DNA from: Ochrobactrum vermis
Lineage (GTDB): Bacteria > Pseudomonadota > Alphaproteobacteria > Rhizobiales > Rhizobiaceae
DNA length: 64,000 nucleotides
NCBI RefSeq assembly: GCF_002975205.1
Contig: NZ_PCOC01000002.1
Location: forward strand, 1,677,501-1,741,500
Reading direction: 5' to 3'
Shown: positions 54,036 to 63,334 of the stretch, piece by piece
How the letters are laid out: every line of letters starts with the position of its first letter
How positions within the stretch are numbered: the stretch's first letter is position 1
Translations under genes and position numbers: made by a program
Notes under the pieces: generated by a model
The model's input: only the letters and a program-made list of their open reading frames with translations
What the model was told of the DNA's origin: nothing
The model's database searches: none

Positions 54036-55853
54036 TTAAAGATTCTCATCGATGAAACGGGCAAGCGCGCCAAACACGCGACGGCGGTTTTCGATACGCG
54101 CAAAGCCATGCCCCTCATGCGGTACACGCAGATATTCGATGGGCTTGCCGAGGCCGCGCAGACACGAATAGACCATTTCGCTTTCGCACGGCGTAACGCG
54201 GGGATCTTCCAGACCGTGTGCGATCATCAGCGGCGCAGCAATATTGCCGATGCGATTGATGGGCGAGTACCGCTCCAATTCATCACGCATGGTTTCGGCA
54301 TCGCCATATTCGATGGCGCGTAGCTCCTTGCGCCACGGTCCTGTGGTCTGCAACAAGGTGAGGAAATTGGCGATCCCGTAATATTCAACGCCGAGCTTCC
54401 ACAGGTCGGGATATTCCGTCATGGCCGACAGGACCATGAACCCGCCATAGGACCGGCCAAACACGCCAATACGGCTTTCATCTACATCGCTACGTGCCGC
54501 GACCGCCATACGTACCGCCTTGAGATCGGCAACGCTGTCCATACGCAATTCGCGATCATCCAGGTGTTGGTAGGCGCGGCCATATCCCGTGCTGCCGCGA
54601 ATATTTGGCGCGATGACCATGATGCCCCGCGCCAACATGTACTGGATGTCCGCACGAAAGTCCGGCTTCCACTGGGCTTCCGGACCACCATGCACGATGA
54701 CCATGACTGGATAACCATCAGGGCCTGCGGCACGCTCCGGCTTGTAGACGAAATAAGGAATGTCCAACCCGTCGAAGCTTGCAACGCTCGTTACCGTCGG
54801 TTCTAGAAAGCCTGGCAATTTCATTTTGGCCTTCGGCGCGTCTGTCAGGCGTACGAAAGCACCGCTTTCAACATCGCAGCGCCAGATGTCGCCCGAGGTC
54901 GCAGCACCTTCGACGGGCATGATCAGCGACGTGCCGTCCGGTGTCCACGCGACGGAAGCGACCACTGCGGCAACGGGCATTTCAAGCCGTTTGAGCACCG
55001 CCCCGTCCCGGCCAATCAGAACCACATCGTTCCAGCCCTGACGATTCAGGACGAGCGCTATCCGGCTCTGATCCGGCGATATAGCGAGCGCTTCGACATC
55101 CTGCCCGTCAAAAGCGGCCAGTTCGGTCAGCCGTGTCGCATCGTGAGGTTTGACCACGACGGAGAGATATTCGCACTCCTGATCGGCAATCATCAGAATG
55201 CCGGAGCCGTCCTTGAAGAATTTTGGCGCCTGATAGCGCGCTCGGCCTTCATGCGGCAGGATGTTTTCGTAAGCACCTGTTTCGAGATCGAGGCGGCAGA
55301 AATCCTGATCCATCATGGCGCGCTGGCAATCATTGACCAGCAACGACTTTCCGTCGGGCGCAAAGGCGGCAGGCGTGCGCCAGCCAGTGCCTTCGTAAAC
55401 GCATTTAGTCTCGCCGGTTGCAACGGTCATCACATGAATATCCATGTGCGAACGGTCGCGATAATTTGCGCCATAGGCGATCTGCGTGCCATCGGGTGAC
55501 CAGCAACCCCAAGCATGAACCACCGTTGCATCAGTGGTCAGAAGACGCGGCTCACCGTCGGCATTCTCGATCAGCCAAAGCTGATGGCGTTCGTCGCCAC
55601 CCCAGTCGGTGGTGATGAGCAGATCGCGGTTCTTTGGATTGAAGGCGAGATTGCCGACCGGTTCCGACAGATCGGTGAGCTGGCGCGGTGTACCGCCCGC
55701 AAGCGGGCGTACCCAGACCTGCGCCGTGCCACTCTCGTCGCTGAGATAGACCAGAAGTTCACCGTCCGGCGAGACGGCGGGCTTCACCGCCTTGCAGATA
55801 TCGATGTAGTGCGTCATCGAGAGCGATATGTCAGCGGCCTTTGTATCGAACAT
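54036..55853 (-). CDS. S9-family prolyl oligopeptidase-like peptidase
   Basis: A 605-residue enzyme with an N-terminal beta-propeller (repeated SPDG, SDESG and SPDGTQIAYG blades, about 25-330) and a C-terminal alpha/beta-hydrolase domain. The nucleophile is in GRSYGGFM and the His in PHEGHGF. It cleaves short peptides, often after proline or as acylaminoacyl- or dipeptidyl-peptidase. ATG 55853 is preferred, with GAAGGAAAG before it. No signal peptide was seen, so it likely acts on peptides imported to the cytoplasm. Confidence 0.88.
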   Translation of the reverse strand: MFDTKAADISLSMTHYIDICKAVKPAVSPDGELLVYLSDESGTAQVWVRPLAGGTPRQLTDLSEPVGNLAFNPKNRDLLITTDWGGDERHQLWLIENADGEPRLLTTDATVVHAWGCWSPDGTQIAYGANYRDRSHMDIHVMTVATGETKCVYEGTGWRTPAAFAPDGKSLLVNDCQRAMMDQDFCRLDLETGAYENILPHEGRARYQAPKFFKDGSGILMIADQECEYLSVVVKPHDATRLTELAAFDGQDVEALAISPDQSRIALVLNRQGWNDVVLIGRDGAVLKRLEMPVAAVVASVAWTPDGTSLIMPVEGAATSGDIWRCDVESGAFVRLTDAPKAKMKLPGFLEPTVTSVASFDGLDIPYFVYKPERAAGPDGYPVMVIVHGGPEAQWKPDFRADIQYMLARGIMVIAPNIRGSTGYGRAYQHLDDRELRMDSVADLKAVRMAVAARSDVDESRIGVFGRSYGGFMVLSAMTEYPDLWKLGVEYYGIANFLTLLQTTGPWRKELRAIEYGDAETMRDELERYSPINRIGNIAAPLMIAHGLEDPRVTPCESEMVYSCLRGLGKPIEYLRVPHEGHGFARIENRRRVFGALARFIDENL

Positions 55854-55889
55854 CGAACTTTCCTTCATTCCAGGCATTGATGAGCGCGT

Positions 55890-56927
55890 TCACGCCAATT
55901 GCCGCGCCAGCCGGGCAGATGCGACTGCCAGCGCATCGGCCATAGGGCCTACCGTCGACTGATGATTGGCGAGCGTGACAATAGTGAAGCTGGCTTCCGG
56001 CCACGCTTCCTTGAGTTTCCAAGCCGTCATCATCGGCGTTACCGTGTCGTATCTCGCCTGCACGATTTCGGCCGGCAGATGACGAATACGATCGATATTC
56101 TCGATGAGATAATTGTCAGGGAGGAAAGCGCGGTTAATGCAATAATGGGTGAAAATGCGTGATACAGCCAAGGCCGCTTCCGGCTTCAGAAGTTTGGAGA
56201 CGTGGTTCGTGTCCGGTTCGAAGGTTTGCGTGCGCGCCGAAAATCCGCGCAGGCTCTGAGCTGCGGCTTGTTCCTGCGTCGGGTCACCGGACGTTAGCCG
56301 CTTGTAATAGGCGGCGAGCAGATCGCCGCGTTCATTTTCCGGTACGAATTCGGCAAATGTCTGCCAGTGATCAGGGAAAATGGCCCGGCAGCCGTGAAAC
56401 CACCAATCGACATCCTCCTGCCCGCCAAGAAATATGCCGTGCAGTCGAAAGCCGAGGCAGCGCTGCGGATGTGCAATGCCATAGGCAAGCGACAGACATG
56501 ATCCCCAGGAGCCACCAGTCACAAGCCAGCGTTCGATACCCAGTTTTTCGCGTAGCGCTTCAATATCCGCGATCAGATGCTGTGTGGTGTTTTCAGCAAT
56601 TTCAGCGACAGGGGTGGAACGCCCCGCACCGCGCTGATCGAAGGTAATGACACGATAGGTGTCGAGATCGAAACTGGCAATCTGCTTGGCCGAGACACCC
56701 GCGCCGGGACCGCCATGCAGAAAAACGACGGGGATACCTTTCGAATTGCCATATTCCAAAACGGAAAGCTCATGCATGTCGCCGACTTGCAAACGGAACG
56801 TATGCGTCGGTTGCACGACACCTGCCGCTATAACAACATCGCCTTGCAGCTCCAAATCATTGATTTGCAGCGCATTTCTTTCAGAAGGACAAGACCCATC
56901 CTTCGGAACGCGCTTCGCATCCGTCAT
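55890..56927 (-). CDS. pip: Prolyl aminopeptidase (proline iminopeptidase)
   Basis: A 345-residue alpha/beta-hydrolase of family S33. The oxyanion segment is FLHGGPGAGVS, the FDQRGAGRSTP motif is family-specific, and the nucleophile is in VTGGSWGSCLSLAYG. The N-terminal part is extended by about 35 residues compared with many members. It removes N-terminal proline from peptides. It is the promoter-proximal gene of the minus-strand peptide-use operon, and the 415 bases upstream contain a 39-bp palindrome. Confidence 0.9.
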   Translation of the reverse strand: MTDAKRVPKDGSCPSERNALQINDLELQGDVVIAAGVVQPTHTFRLQVGDMHELSVLEYGNSKGIPVVFLHGGPGAGVSAKQIASFDLDTYRVITFDQRGAGRSTPVAEIAENTTQHLIADIEALREKLGIERWLVTGGSWGSCLSLAYGIAHPQRCLGFRLHGIFLGGQEDVDWWFHGCRAIFPDHWQTFAEFVPENERGDLLAAYYKRLTSGDPTQEQAAAQSLRGFSARTQTFEPDTNHVSKLLKPEAALAVSRIFTHYCINRAFLPDNYLIENIDRIRHLPAEIVQARYDTVTPMMTAWKLKEAWPEASFTIVTLANHQSTVGPMADALAVASARLARQLA

Positions 56928-57342
56928 TCATTTCCCCATTTTTTGCGCTCGTTTGAAAGGCGCGTCAGCCACCGTTGCTCCAAGCTGATCTTCATGCATT
57001 TTCAACAGCGTGAAGAAAAACAGGAGAACAACTTCCCATGACTGGTCGTTTTGTTATTTGAAATTTATAGGCAGCAAATTTATGCGCTGGCTAATGCAAT
57101 TTTAGACTTGCCATTCCAATTTGGAATGGCAAGTCTAAATAATTTCCACGAAGAAGTTTTGGGCTCGTAACTTTGCTTCATTCGGATAAAGCTGATCCCA
57201 CGATACCCGCTAAGATCAGCACTACCGAACATCGGGGCGAAGAAAAATTGGCAAACGAGCCCCGATCATCCGACAACGGTCTGAATGAAATAGATCAGAC
57301 GTTTTCTGGCAAGCTCTGCGATCATAGACGAGTGCTTCGATC
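56928..57342. other. Intergenic region upstream of pip with two inverted repeats
   Basis: No gene is seen in this 415-base region. It carries a 39-bp palindrome at 57101-57139 (listed separately) and a smaller inverted repeat ATCGGGGC / GCCCCGAT (57231-57238, 57259-57266). The AT-rich part near 57050-57100 probably holds the pip operon promoter. No convincing -35/-10 pair could be singled out. Confidence 0.5.
57101..57139. repeat. 39-bp near-perfect palindrome upstream of the pip operon
   Basis: Two 19-base arms (57101-57119 and 57121-57139) pair perfectly around a single T. The centre reads ATTCCAA-T-TTGGAAT, the same heptamers as the candidate RpiR operators but in the opposite order. No T tract follows on either strand, so a simple terminator is less likely than a binding or structured site. 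Confidence 0.85.
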
Positions 57343-58275
57343 CTAACGGTAGATTCCAGTCTGAATCTCACCGTTCAAATCGCACCAGGCACGATACATG
57401 CCGGGACTGTTGAACGGCAGACTGACGTTACCTTTACGATCAACGGCAACAAGACCACCGGAGCCGCCAATTTCACCGAGTTCGCGGACAACGGCACCAG
57501 CCGCTTCGCTGAGCGATTGTCCAGCCCAGCGCATCCGCGCATCGATTTCGTGACCTACGGCCCAGCGAATGAAATATTCTCCGTGACCGGTGGCAGAAAG
57601 CGCAACTGTCTGGTCGTCCGCCCAAGTTCCGGCACCTATCACCGGGCTGTCCCCAACGCGCCCCGGCGTTTTGGCCGTCATCCCACCAGTGGATGTGGCC
57701 GCAGCCAGATGTCCGAAACTATCCAGTGCAACCGCCCCGACTGTCCCGTGCTTACGGGCAGGATCGCCATCGTCAGCAGCGCCACTGCGGCGACGTGCCA
57801 TTTCGTCATGCAATGCCTTGCGACGTTGATCCGTCGAGAACCATTCCGGAGGCATCATTTCCAAACCGGCCGCTTCGCAGAAACGCTTTGCTCCTTCGCC
57901 TGCGAAAAATACGTGGTCAGTCTGTTCCATGACTGCACGCGCCGCCAGAACAGGATTGCGTGGTCCGCAAATTCCGGAAATGGCACCGCATGCGCGGGTT
58001 GCACCATCCATGATAGCGGCATCCATCTCATGCATTTCATCAGTTGTGAACACGGCCCCACGGCCCGCGTTGAATAGCGGATTTTCCTCCAGCGCGATCA
58101 CAGATGCCGTGACAGCATCGAGAGCTTTTCCACCGCCCCGCAACACGTTCAGCCCAGCCTGTAAACATTCGCGCAAACCAGCGTGATAGGCCGCTTCCTT
58201 CTCCGGCGTCATATTAGCCTTGAGAATGGTTCCAGCGCCGCCGTGCAACGCAATTACGGGTACGAAATCAGACAT
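57343..58275 (-). CDS. iaaA: Isoaspartyl peptidase / plant-type L-asparaginase
   Basis: A 310-residue N-terminal-nucleophile hydrolase. It starts with VIALHGGAGTI, has NPLFNAGRGAV, and shows the autocleavage site HGTVGAVALD, where the Thr becomes the nucleophile of the beta subunit. ATSTGGMTAKTPGRVGDSPVIGAGT follows as in E. coli IaaA. It hydrolyses beta-aspartyl dipeptides and asparagine. It is upstream of, and in the same direction as, the peptide operon, separated by 415 bases, so it is probably a separate unit with a related role. Confidence 0.92.
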   Translation of the reverse strand: MSDFVPVIALHGGAGTILKANMTPEKEAAYHAGLRECLQAGLNVLRGGGKALDAVTASVIALEENPLFNAGRGAVFTTDEMHEMDAAIMDGATRACGAISGICGPRNPVLAARAVMEQTDHVFFAGEGAKRFCEAAGLEMMPPEWFSTDQRRKALHDEMARRRSGAADDGDPARKHGTVGAVALDSFGHLAAATSTGGMTAKTPGRVGDSPVIGAGTWADDQTVALSATGHGEYFIRWAVGHEIDARMRWAGQSLSEAAGAVVRELGEIGGSGGLVAVDRKGNVSLPFNSPGMYRAWCDLNGEIQTGIYR

Positions 58276-58333
58276 TTTAGCTCACTATTAAAGATGCGTT
58301 CACAGATCGGAAAAATGCGAAAAGGCATGCAAA

Positions 58334-58714
58334 TTATCGAAATGTGTCGGCTGGTTTTGACTGGTTCGTTTCAGTTTGCATATTCTCAAGTTCCTTCGGC
58401 AAAGGCTGGCTTGAGCAACGCATGTGCATTTCACGAACGAATAGTTTTCGCCGCTTCTCGTCATTCTCTTTTATTGCCATTGCAATACCCAGTCCGTAGG
58501 GGCCGATAAGAAGTCCTGGAGCCAGATCGGAAACCTTCTTTTCTCCCGCTTCATAATTCACAGCCTCCGCGCGGATTTGTTCGCATTGCGGTGACTGCCA
58601 TTTAGGGTCCTGCGAGGAGAGAGTGGCTGCATAGTTTTGCGGCGATGTGGTGCATCCTGCCAATGTCAACGACAGCAGGCCAATAGCCGCTGCCCCTATA
58701 CGATCCATCGTCAT
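58334..58714 (-). CDS. Small putative lipoprotein, unknown function
   Basis: A 126-residue protein with a type II signal peptide. The lipobox LTLAGC follows a hydrophobic stretch, so the mature protein would be anchored by Cys near residue 21. The remaining sequence is polar, with AEAVNYEAGEKKVSDLAPG and a short hydrophobic GLLIGPYGLGIAMAI. GGAG stands five bases before the ATG at 58714. I recognise no family. Confidence 0.75.
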   Translation of the reverse strand: MTMDRIGAAAIGLLSLTLAGCTTSPQNYAATLSSQDPKWQSPQCEQIRAEAVNYEAGEKKVSDLAPGLLIGPYGLGIAMAIKENDEKRRKLFVREMHMRCSSQPLPKELENMQTETNQSKPADTFR

Positions 58715-58807
58715 GCTGCTCCATCTCATTGTTAAAACAGTTCCAATCCTGTGCCGATTGGTAGCGGCAGTTTCGAATACATCAGCCGCGCTTTCAGGTG
58801 GAGCTTC

Positions 58808-59038
58808 TTAATTTTTTCCATCTTCAAGAATCGCTTCTGCAACCAGACCGCCAGCTACACGAAAATCATCGGACCATTCTTCATCATCAAATACACAAAG
58901 CGCAATTGTTGCGCATCGCTGCCTCTCTCTGAGAATGGCGAGTGAAATAGCCTCTATGGAAGCCGCTTCTCCACTCGTTTGGGCGATTTCGAGCCACAAA
59001 CTTCTCGCAACGTCTGCAATATCACGGGAAAACTCCAT
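58808..59038 (-). CDS. Small protein of unknown function
   Basis: A 76-residue acidic protein without signal peptide or transmembrane segment. It seems mostly helical (MEFSRDIADVARSLWLEIA, AVSLAILRERQR-like middle) and ends in AEAILEDGKN. GAGG precedes the ATG by about eight bases. No family recognised; it is supported by translation signals and protein-like composition only. Confidence 0.55.
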   Translation of the reverse strand: MEFSRDIADVARSLWLEIAQTSGEAASIEAISLAILRERQRCATIALCVFDDEEWSDDFRVAGGLVAEAILEDGKN

Positions 59039-59249
59039 CTAGTCCGCCTCCTCGGACGCATCAGCAAGCAGAAACCTTATTTTACCGAATCATAAAATAG
59101 ACCCTGATTTTTAGCGATTCAGAATGAATTGCGTCAGACACTTTTCAATCACACTACGGTCAACGATACTTTCTACTCGAATATAAGCTTTTGAAGCTTC
59201 AACGCATCACGACCGGTGGGTAGTGGTTTAACAATGAGCGAGGTCGAGT

Positions 59250-59411
59250 TTGAAGCCGGATTTACTCTTTAAAGTCATTCTCGCGCTTTGCACCGCCTTC
59301 CTTCTGATCGCTATATTTGTCAGATTCTATCACGAATATCATGGTATCGATCCGACCTGGGGCAATATGCGTCCCGGAATTCATCCTGGATGGAATGATC
59401 ACGAGGACTAG
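59250..59411 (+). CDS. Possible 53-residue single-helix membrane protein
   Basis: A frame starting with TTG, preceded by GAGG about seven bases upstream, encodes 53 residues. These are a short charged start (MKPDLLFK), a hydrophobic helix (VILALCTAFLLIAIFV) and a polar, Gly/His/Pro-rich tail (GIDPTWGNMRPGIHPGWNDHED). The non-random tail with two similar PG/W blocks argues for a real small protein. It lies alone between the 76-residue gene and the CFA synthase, in the same direction as the latter. Function unknown. Confidence 0.5.
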   Translation: MKPDLLFKVILALCTAFLLIAIFVRFYHEYHGIDPTWGNMRPGIHPGWNDHED

Positions 59412-59591
59412 TTTCATTCAGCCATGTTGATTGATTTGAGCTTCATCGAAGGGCCAACGTCGATCATGCAAACCTTCAGAGAAGAAAATCGCAGTAATCG
59501 TCACAATTTTATGACTGCAATCGTTAGACACCTTAGGCTAGGTTTCAACCTGCGAAGGTGATTTTTCGAACCCATAGTGGAGAGGCATGGC

Positions 59592-60881
59592 ATGACGGCT
59601 GAATCTAAGTCCATCCGCATCATACGAACAGTCGTGGAAACGCTGCGCCCACAATTCAATATAGAACTGTGGGACGGTACGCGGATAGGCACATTCGACG
59701 GTCCGTCGCTGGTGATCAACGATCCGACGATTGTTCGGCAACTGATTCTCAAGCCCAATTACGATTCCCTGATTGATATCTGGACTTCGGGTCGTGTCGA
59801 TATCAGCAATGGCACTATTTTTGATCTGGCCAATGCCCGAACCGACGGCAGTGTGAAGAACAGACTAAAAGAGCTGCCCAAGTGGCAATTGCTAAAGGAT
59901 CTCCCGGCACTCCTATTTGCTGGAAAGTCCGACGCACGTGCGGCTTTGGACGGTAAGGAGCCTTTTGTCAGTGGATCAAGCAAGGAAGCGATTACCCATC
60001 ATTACGATGTATCCAACGAGTTCTATCGTTTGTTTCTCGATGACCGGATGGTTTACACTTGCGGTTATTTTACCGATTGGACCAACGACATAGATCAAGC
60101 ACAGAAAGACAAGCTGGAGCTGATCTGCCGTAAATTGCGTTTGAAATCCGGTGATCAGCTTCTGGATATTGGCTGCGGCTGGGGCGCTCTTCTTATTTAT
60201 GCAGCGCAGAATTTTGGCGTCATCGGCACCGGTGTTTCGCTCTCAGAAGCGCAAACGGCGCTGGCTCGCGAGAAGATCAGGCGAGCGGGGCTTGAAGACA
60301 GGATCACCATTCACGTCAAATCCTATACCGAGCTTGACGGCCAGTTCGACAAGATATCGTCCGTGGGAATGTTCGAGCATGTCGGCATCACCAATTACGA
60401 CAGTTATTTCAGCACAGTGAACCGGCTTTTGCGTCCAGGCGGACTTTACATGCACCACGCAATCACTCGGCGTATGAAAAAGAACAAGAAATCCTTCAAA
60501 CGCAAAAGTGCAGAGCATAAGGCACTTGTGAAATACATTTTCCCCGGTGGGGAACTCGATCATTTGGGAATGACGGTAGAAAATCTCGAAGGGTACGGCT
60601 TCGAAGTTCACGACGTGGAAAATCTGCGCGAACATTATGGCCGTACCTGTCGTTTATGGAGCGAACGGCTCCATTCCAATTTCGACAAGGCGGTTGCCGA
60701 AATTGGCTACCCAAAAGCGCGGCTCTGGCTCCTCTATCTTGCAGGATGCGCTCTGGCATTTGAAAGAGGCACCGTTCAGATTAACCAGACATTGGCTTCA
60801 AAACGCAAACGCGGCATTTCCGCCGTGCCTCAGACCAGAGCGGATATCTACACCAATTTCGGTAACCCCGGCACTGGCTGA
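59592..60881 (+). CDS. cfa: Cyclopropane-fatty-acyl-phospholipid synthase-like methyltransferase
   Basis: A 429-residue SAM-dependent enzyme that adds a methylene bridge to unsaturated acyl chains of membrane phospholipids. The N-terminal lipid-binding part (about 1-120) is followed by HHYDVSNEFYRLFLDDRMVYTCGYF, the SAM motif LLDIGCGWGALLIYAA, and VGMFEHVG. All are typical of the CFA synthase family. GGAGAGG is placed six bases before ATG 59592; an upstream GTG at 59577 is not supported. It is convergent with the FGGY kinase gene. Confidence 0.9.
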   Translation: MTAESKSIRIIRTVVETLRPQFNIELWDGTRIGTFDGPSLVINDPTIVRQLILKPNYDSLIDIWTSGRVDISNGTIFDLANARTDGSVKNRLKELPKWQLLKDLPALLFAGKSDARAALDGKEPFVSGSSKEAITHHYDVSNEFYRLFLDDRMVYTCGYFTDWTNDIDQAQKDKLELICRKLRLKSGDQLLDIGCGWGALLIYAAQNFGVIGTGVSLSEAQTALAREKIRRAGLEDRITIHVKSYTELDGQFDKISSVGMFEHVGITNYDSYFSTVNRLLRPGGLYMHHAITRRMKKNKKSFKRKSAEHKALVKYIFPGGELDHLGMTVENLEGYGFEVHDVENLREHYGRTCRLWSERLHSNFDKAVAEIGYPKARLWLLYLAGCALAFERGTVQINQTLASKRKRGISAVPQTRADIYTNFGNPGTG

Positions 60882-60931
60882 AGCAATACAAGACATCTGC
60901 ACCGAGTTCGTCATCGATGGAGACATCTTCG

Positions 60932-62455
60932 CTAACTGCACGCCCTTTGTACCGAATTGGTCTGTATCAGACGCCAAAGCGGTGTCATTGCCTCCGTGAT
61001 ATCCCTGTAAAGCGCATAGCGACGATTGTAGTGTCCAACCAAAGCGGCATTCGGCTTATAGTGCCGATCGGCGCGCACCATAGCATTGGCACCCTCTGTA
61101 AAATCGGAGAACAAACCGACACCGGTTCCTGCTGCTATAGCGGCGCCGAGCGCTCCTGTTTCCCGCGAAACGGCAACGGACACAGGCACACCAAGCACGT
61201 CAGCAAAAATCTGGGGCCACAGACGGCTCCGGGAACCACCACCGGAAAGCACAGCCTCCTCGAAGGTCGCACCTGCTTCGCGGATTGTCTCGACGTGCTG
61301 GCGATGACCGAAGGCAACACCTTCGAGTAACGCTCGGATCAAATGCCCCTTGGTGTGCCAGCCCGCAATACCGTAAAATCCTGCACGCGCATGACCGTCT
61401 TGCTGCGCTCCATAGAGATAAGGATGGTAAAGCGGATCATCATTCGCGGGCTCAATCGCCGCTGCCAGGCCGCAACAGACATCAAATGGCGAGACATCGG
61501 CGTGATGTTCACCTTCGAAGAACTCCCGCACCAGCCATTCCAGATTTGCCGCCGAGGTCGCGCTGTTTTCCATCGCCATGTAACGGCTGCGATCGAAAGT
61601 CGAGGTCATGAAGACGGGCCCTTCAAGATCGGGACCGTCGACAATGATCTGATTGATGCTCCACGTGCCAGCGATGATCGACGCGCTCCCCGTGCGTGAA
61701 ACCCCGGAACCGAGCGCCGATGCGACCACGTCGAAAAGCCCGCCAATCACAGGCGTACCCGCAGCAAGGCCAGTCTCACGCGCCACTGCTTCCGTTACGT
61801 TGCCTGCAATGTTGTCACTTTCGATGAGCGGCGGCAGGATATCCATGCAATCGCTCAGACCGTAAGCTTCCATCAGAGCACTGTCATAACGGCGCTTTGC
61901 CAGATCAAGCAAACCTGCCCCAGACATATCGGAAACTTCGCTGAAACGTTTTCCGGTCAAGCGATTGACGACAAAATCCTTGGAGAAGAATACCGTGCCA
62001 ATCCGGTCAAACAGATCAGGCTGATAACGCTTCAGCCAGGCAAGCAGGGTCGGGGTTTGGGAGGGCCAAGGGCGCTGACGAGCTATCGGATAGGTCTTCG
62101 CACCCACGCCTTCCGCCGCCCACTTTTCCACGAGACCGGTCGCACGTGTGTCGATCGACTGTATGCCGATGAGAGGTTCCCCCTCCCGGTCAAGCGCATA
62201 GAGGCCGTTGCCGTGTCCGGCACAACCGATAGCGACTATATCGCTCGCCGCTATACCCGCCTTATCAAGGCAAGTCCGTATGACCCTCTTGGCATTGGAC
62301 CAGAGTTCACCAAGGTCACGCTCGACATGGCCTGGATGCGGCATGCGGCTATGTCCTTCCTCCCCCGCATGTGCGAGTTCCCGTCCCGCCAGATCAAAGA
62401 CCACCGCTTTGATGACGGTATTGCCGGCATCAAGCCCCAACAGATATTTTTGCAT
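60932..62455 (-). CDS. FGGY-family carbohydrate kinase (xylulokinase/LyxK-like)
   Basis: A 507-residue sugar kinase. The N-terminal phosphate loop is LGLDAGNTVIKAVVFD, the catalytic Asp region is GLFDVVAS, and the C-terminal adenosine segment is VLSGGGSRSRLWPQIFADVLGVPV. FGGY enzymes phosphorylate ketoses or polyols. The partners, an LsrF/DhnA-type aldolase and a GlpD-like dehydrogenase, suggest a polyol or a ketose that is phosphorylated, oxidised and cleaved. GGGAGGGG lies eight bases before the ATG. Substrate unknown. Confidence 0.85.
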   Translation of the reverse strand: MQKYLLGLDAGNTVIKAVVFDLAGRELAHAGEEGHSRMPHPGHVERDLGELWSNAKRVIRTCLDKAGIAASDIVAIGCAGHGNGLYALDREGEPLIGIQSIDTRATGLVEKWAAEGVGAKTYPIARQRPWPSQTPTLLAWLKRYQPDLFDRIGTVFFSKDFVVNRLTGKRFSEVSDMSGAGLLDLAKRRYDSALMEAYGLSDCMDILPPLIESDNIAGNVTEAVARETGLAAGTPVIGGLFDVVASALGSGVSRTGSASIIAGTWSINQIIVDGPDLEGPVFMTSTFDRSRYMAMENSATSAANLEWLVREFFEGEHHADVSPFDVCCGLAAAIEPANDDPLYHPYLYGAQQDGHARAGFYGIAGWHTKGHLIRALLEGVAFGHRQHVETIREAGATFEEAVLSGGGSRSRLWPQIFADVLGVPVSVAVSRETGALGAAIAAGTGVGLFSDFTEGANAMVRADRHYKPNAALVGHYNRRYALYRDITEAMTPLWRLIQTNSVQRACS

Positions 62456-62491
62456 CCAGAACCCCTCCCAAGGTTCAACTAGTTCAGCAAC

Positions 62492-63334
62492 TCAGCTCCG
62501 CTGATAGAGCGAGTAAGCCTCATCGCCACCTGCATCCTGATGAATGATCGCCATCAATCCGCGTACGACGGCGTTAGGATTGGCATGCTGATATATGTTG
62601 CGCCCATAGACCATGCCCATTGCGCCCTGCCGCATCAAGGCAGCAGATTTTGCAAATACTACCGCAAGATCTTCCTTGCCGCCGCCACGCACCAGAACCG
62701 GACAACGCGCCGCTTCCACAACACGATGGAAATCCTCCGCATTCGTTGTGGGATCGGCCTTGATGATATCAGCTCCCATTTCACGGGCGAGCCTCGTAAG
62801 TGTCACGATCTTGTCGGCATCACCATCAACCATGTAACCCCCGCGCTCCGTGACCGGCTGCATGACGAGTGGTTCGATCATCAGCGGCATGCCGTATTTT
62901 TCGCAATCAGCTCTGACACGCGAAATATTCTGCACGCATTGGCGAAAAAGGTCCGGCTCGTCCGGCAGCATGAAAAGGTTCACCACGACACAGGCCGCAT
63001 CCATCTGCAGAGCACCGACCAGCGGTTCGGCTTCATTCTGCAGCACTGCCCACATGTCGCGATGGCGTATACGATTATAGGGATTGCCCATATCGAGGCG
63101 CATGACCAGAGCTGGCTTATCCTTGCCGGGGATGTCCTGCAAAAGATCTGCCTGGCCATAATTCATCTGAATCGCATCAGGCTTTGCATCGACCAATGCC
63201 TGGACGACGGACGACATGTTCTCCAGTCCGTCGAGAAAAGAAGGCTCGTTGCACACGCCATGATCGATAGCTACATCCAGACAGCGGCCATTGCCGAACA
63301 GCCGGTTCATCCGGACTTTGCGGTTCTCTCGCAT
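62492..63334 (-). CDS. Class I aldolase of the DeoC/FbaB (LsrF/DhnA) family
   Basis: A 280-residue TIM-barrel aldolase. The probable Schiff-base Lys lies in MGADIIKADPTT, with CLDVAIDHG near the N-terminus and a C-terminal phosphate-binding VRGGGKED..GMVYGRNIYQH resembling LsrF and archaeal-type FbaB. It should cleave a phosphorylated ketose, or act as a thiolase like LsrF. ATG 63334 follows GGAG by seven bases and overlaps the upstream dehydrogenase by 28 bases. The kinase gene follows 36 bases downstream. Confidence 0.82.
   Translation of the reverse strand: MRENRKVRMNRLFGNGRCLDVAIDHGVCNEPSFLDGLENMSSVVQALVDAKPDAIQMNYGQADLLQDIPGKDKPALVMRLDMGNPYNRIRHRDMWAVLQNEAEPLVGALQMDAACVVVNLFMLPDEPDLFRQCVQNISRVRADCEKYGMPLMIEPLVMQPVTERGGYMVDGDADKIVTLTRLAREMGADIIKADPTTNAEDFHRVVEAARCPVLVRGGGKEDLAVVFAKSAALMRQGAMGMVYGRNIYQHANPNAVVRGLMAIIHQDAGGDEAYSLYQRS

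Noticed and set aside
57231..57266. Inverted repeat ATCGGGGC / GCCCCGAT as an iaaA terminator or small RNA
   Set aside because: The 8-bp arms are 20 bases apart and no T tract follows on either strand. There is not enough evidence for either role.
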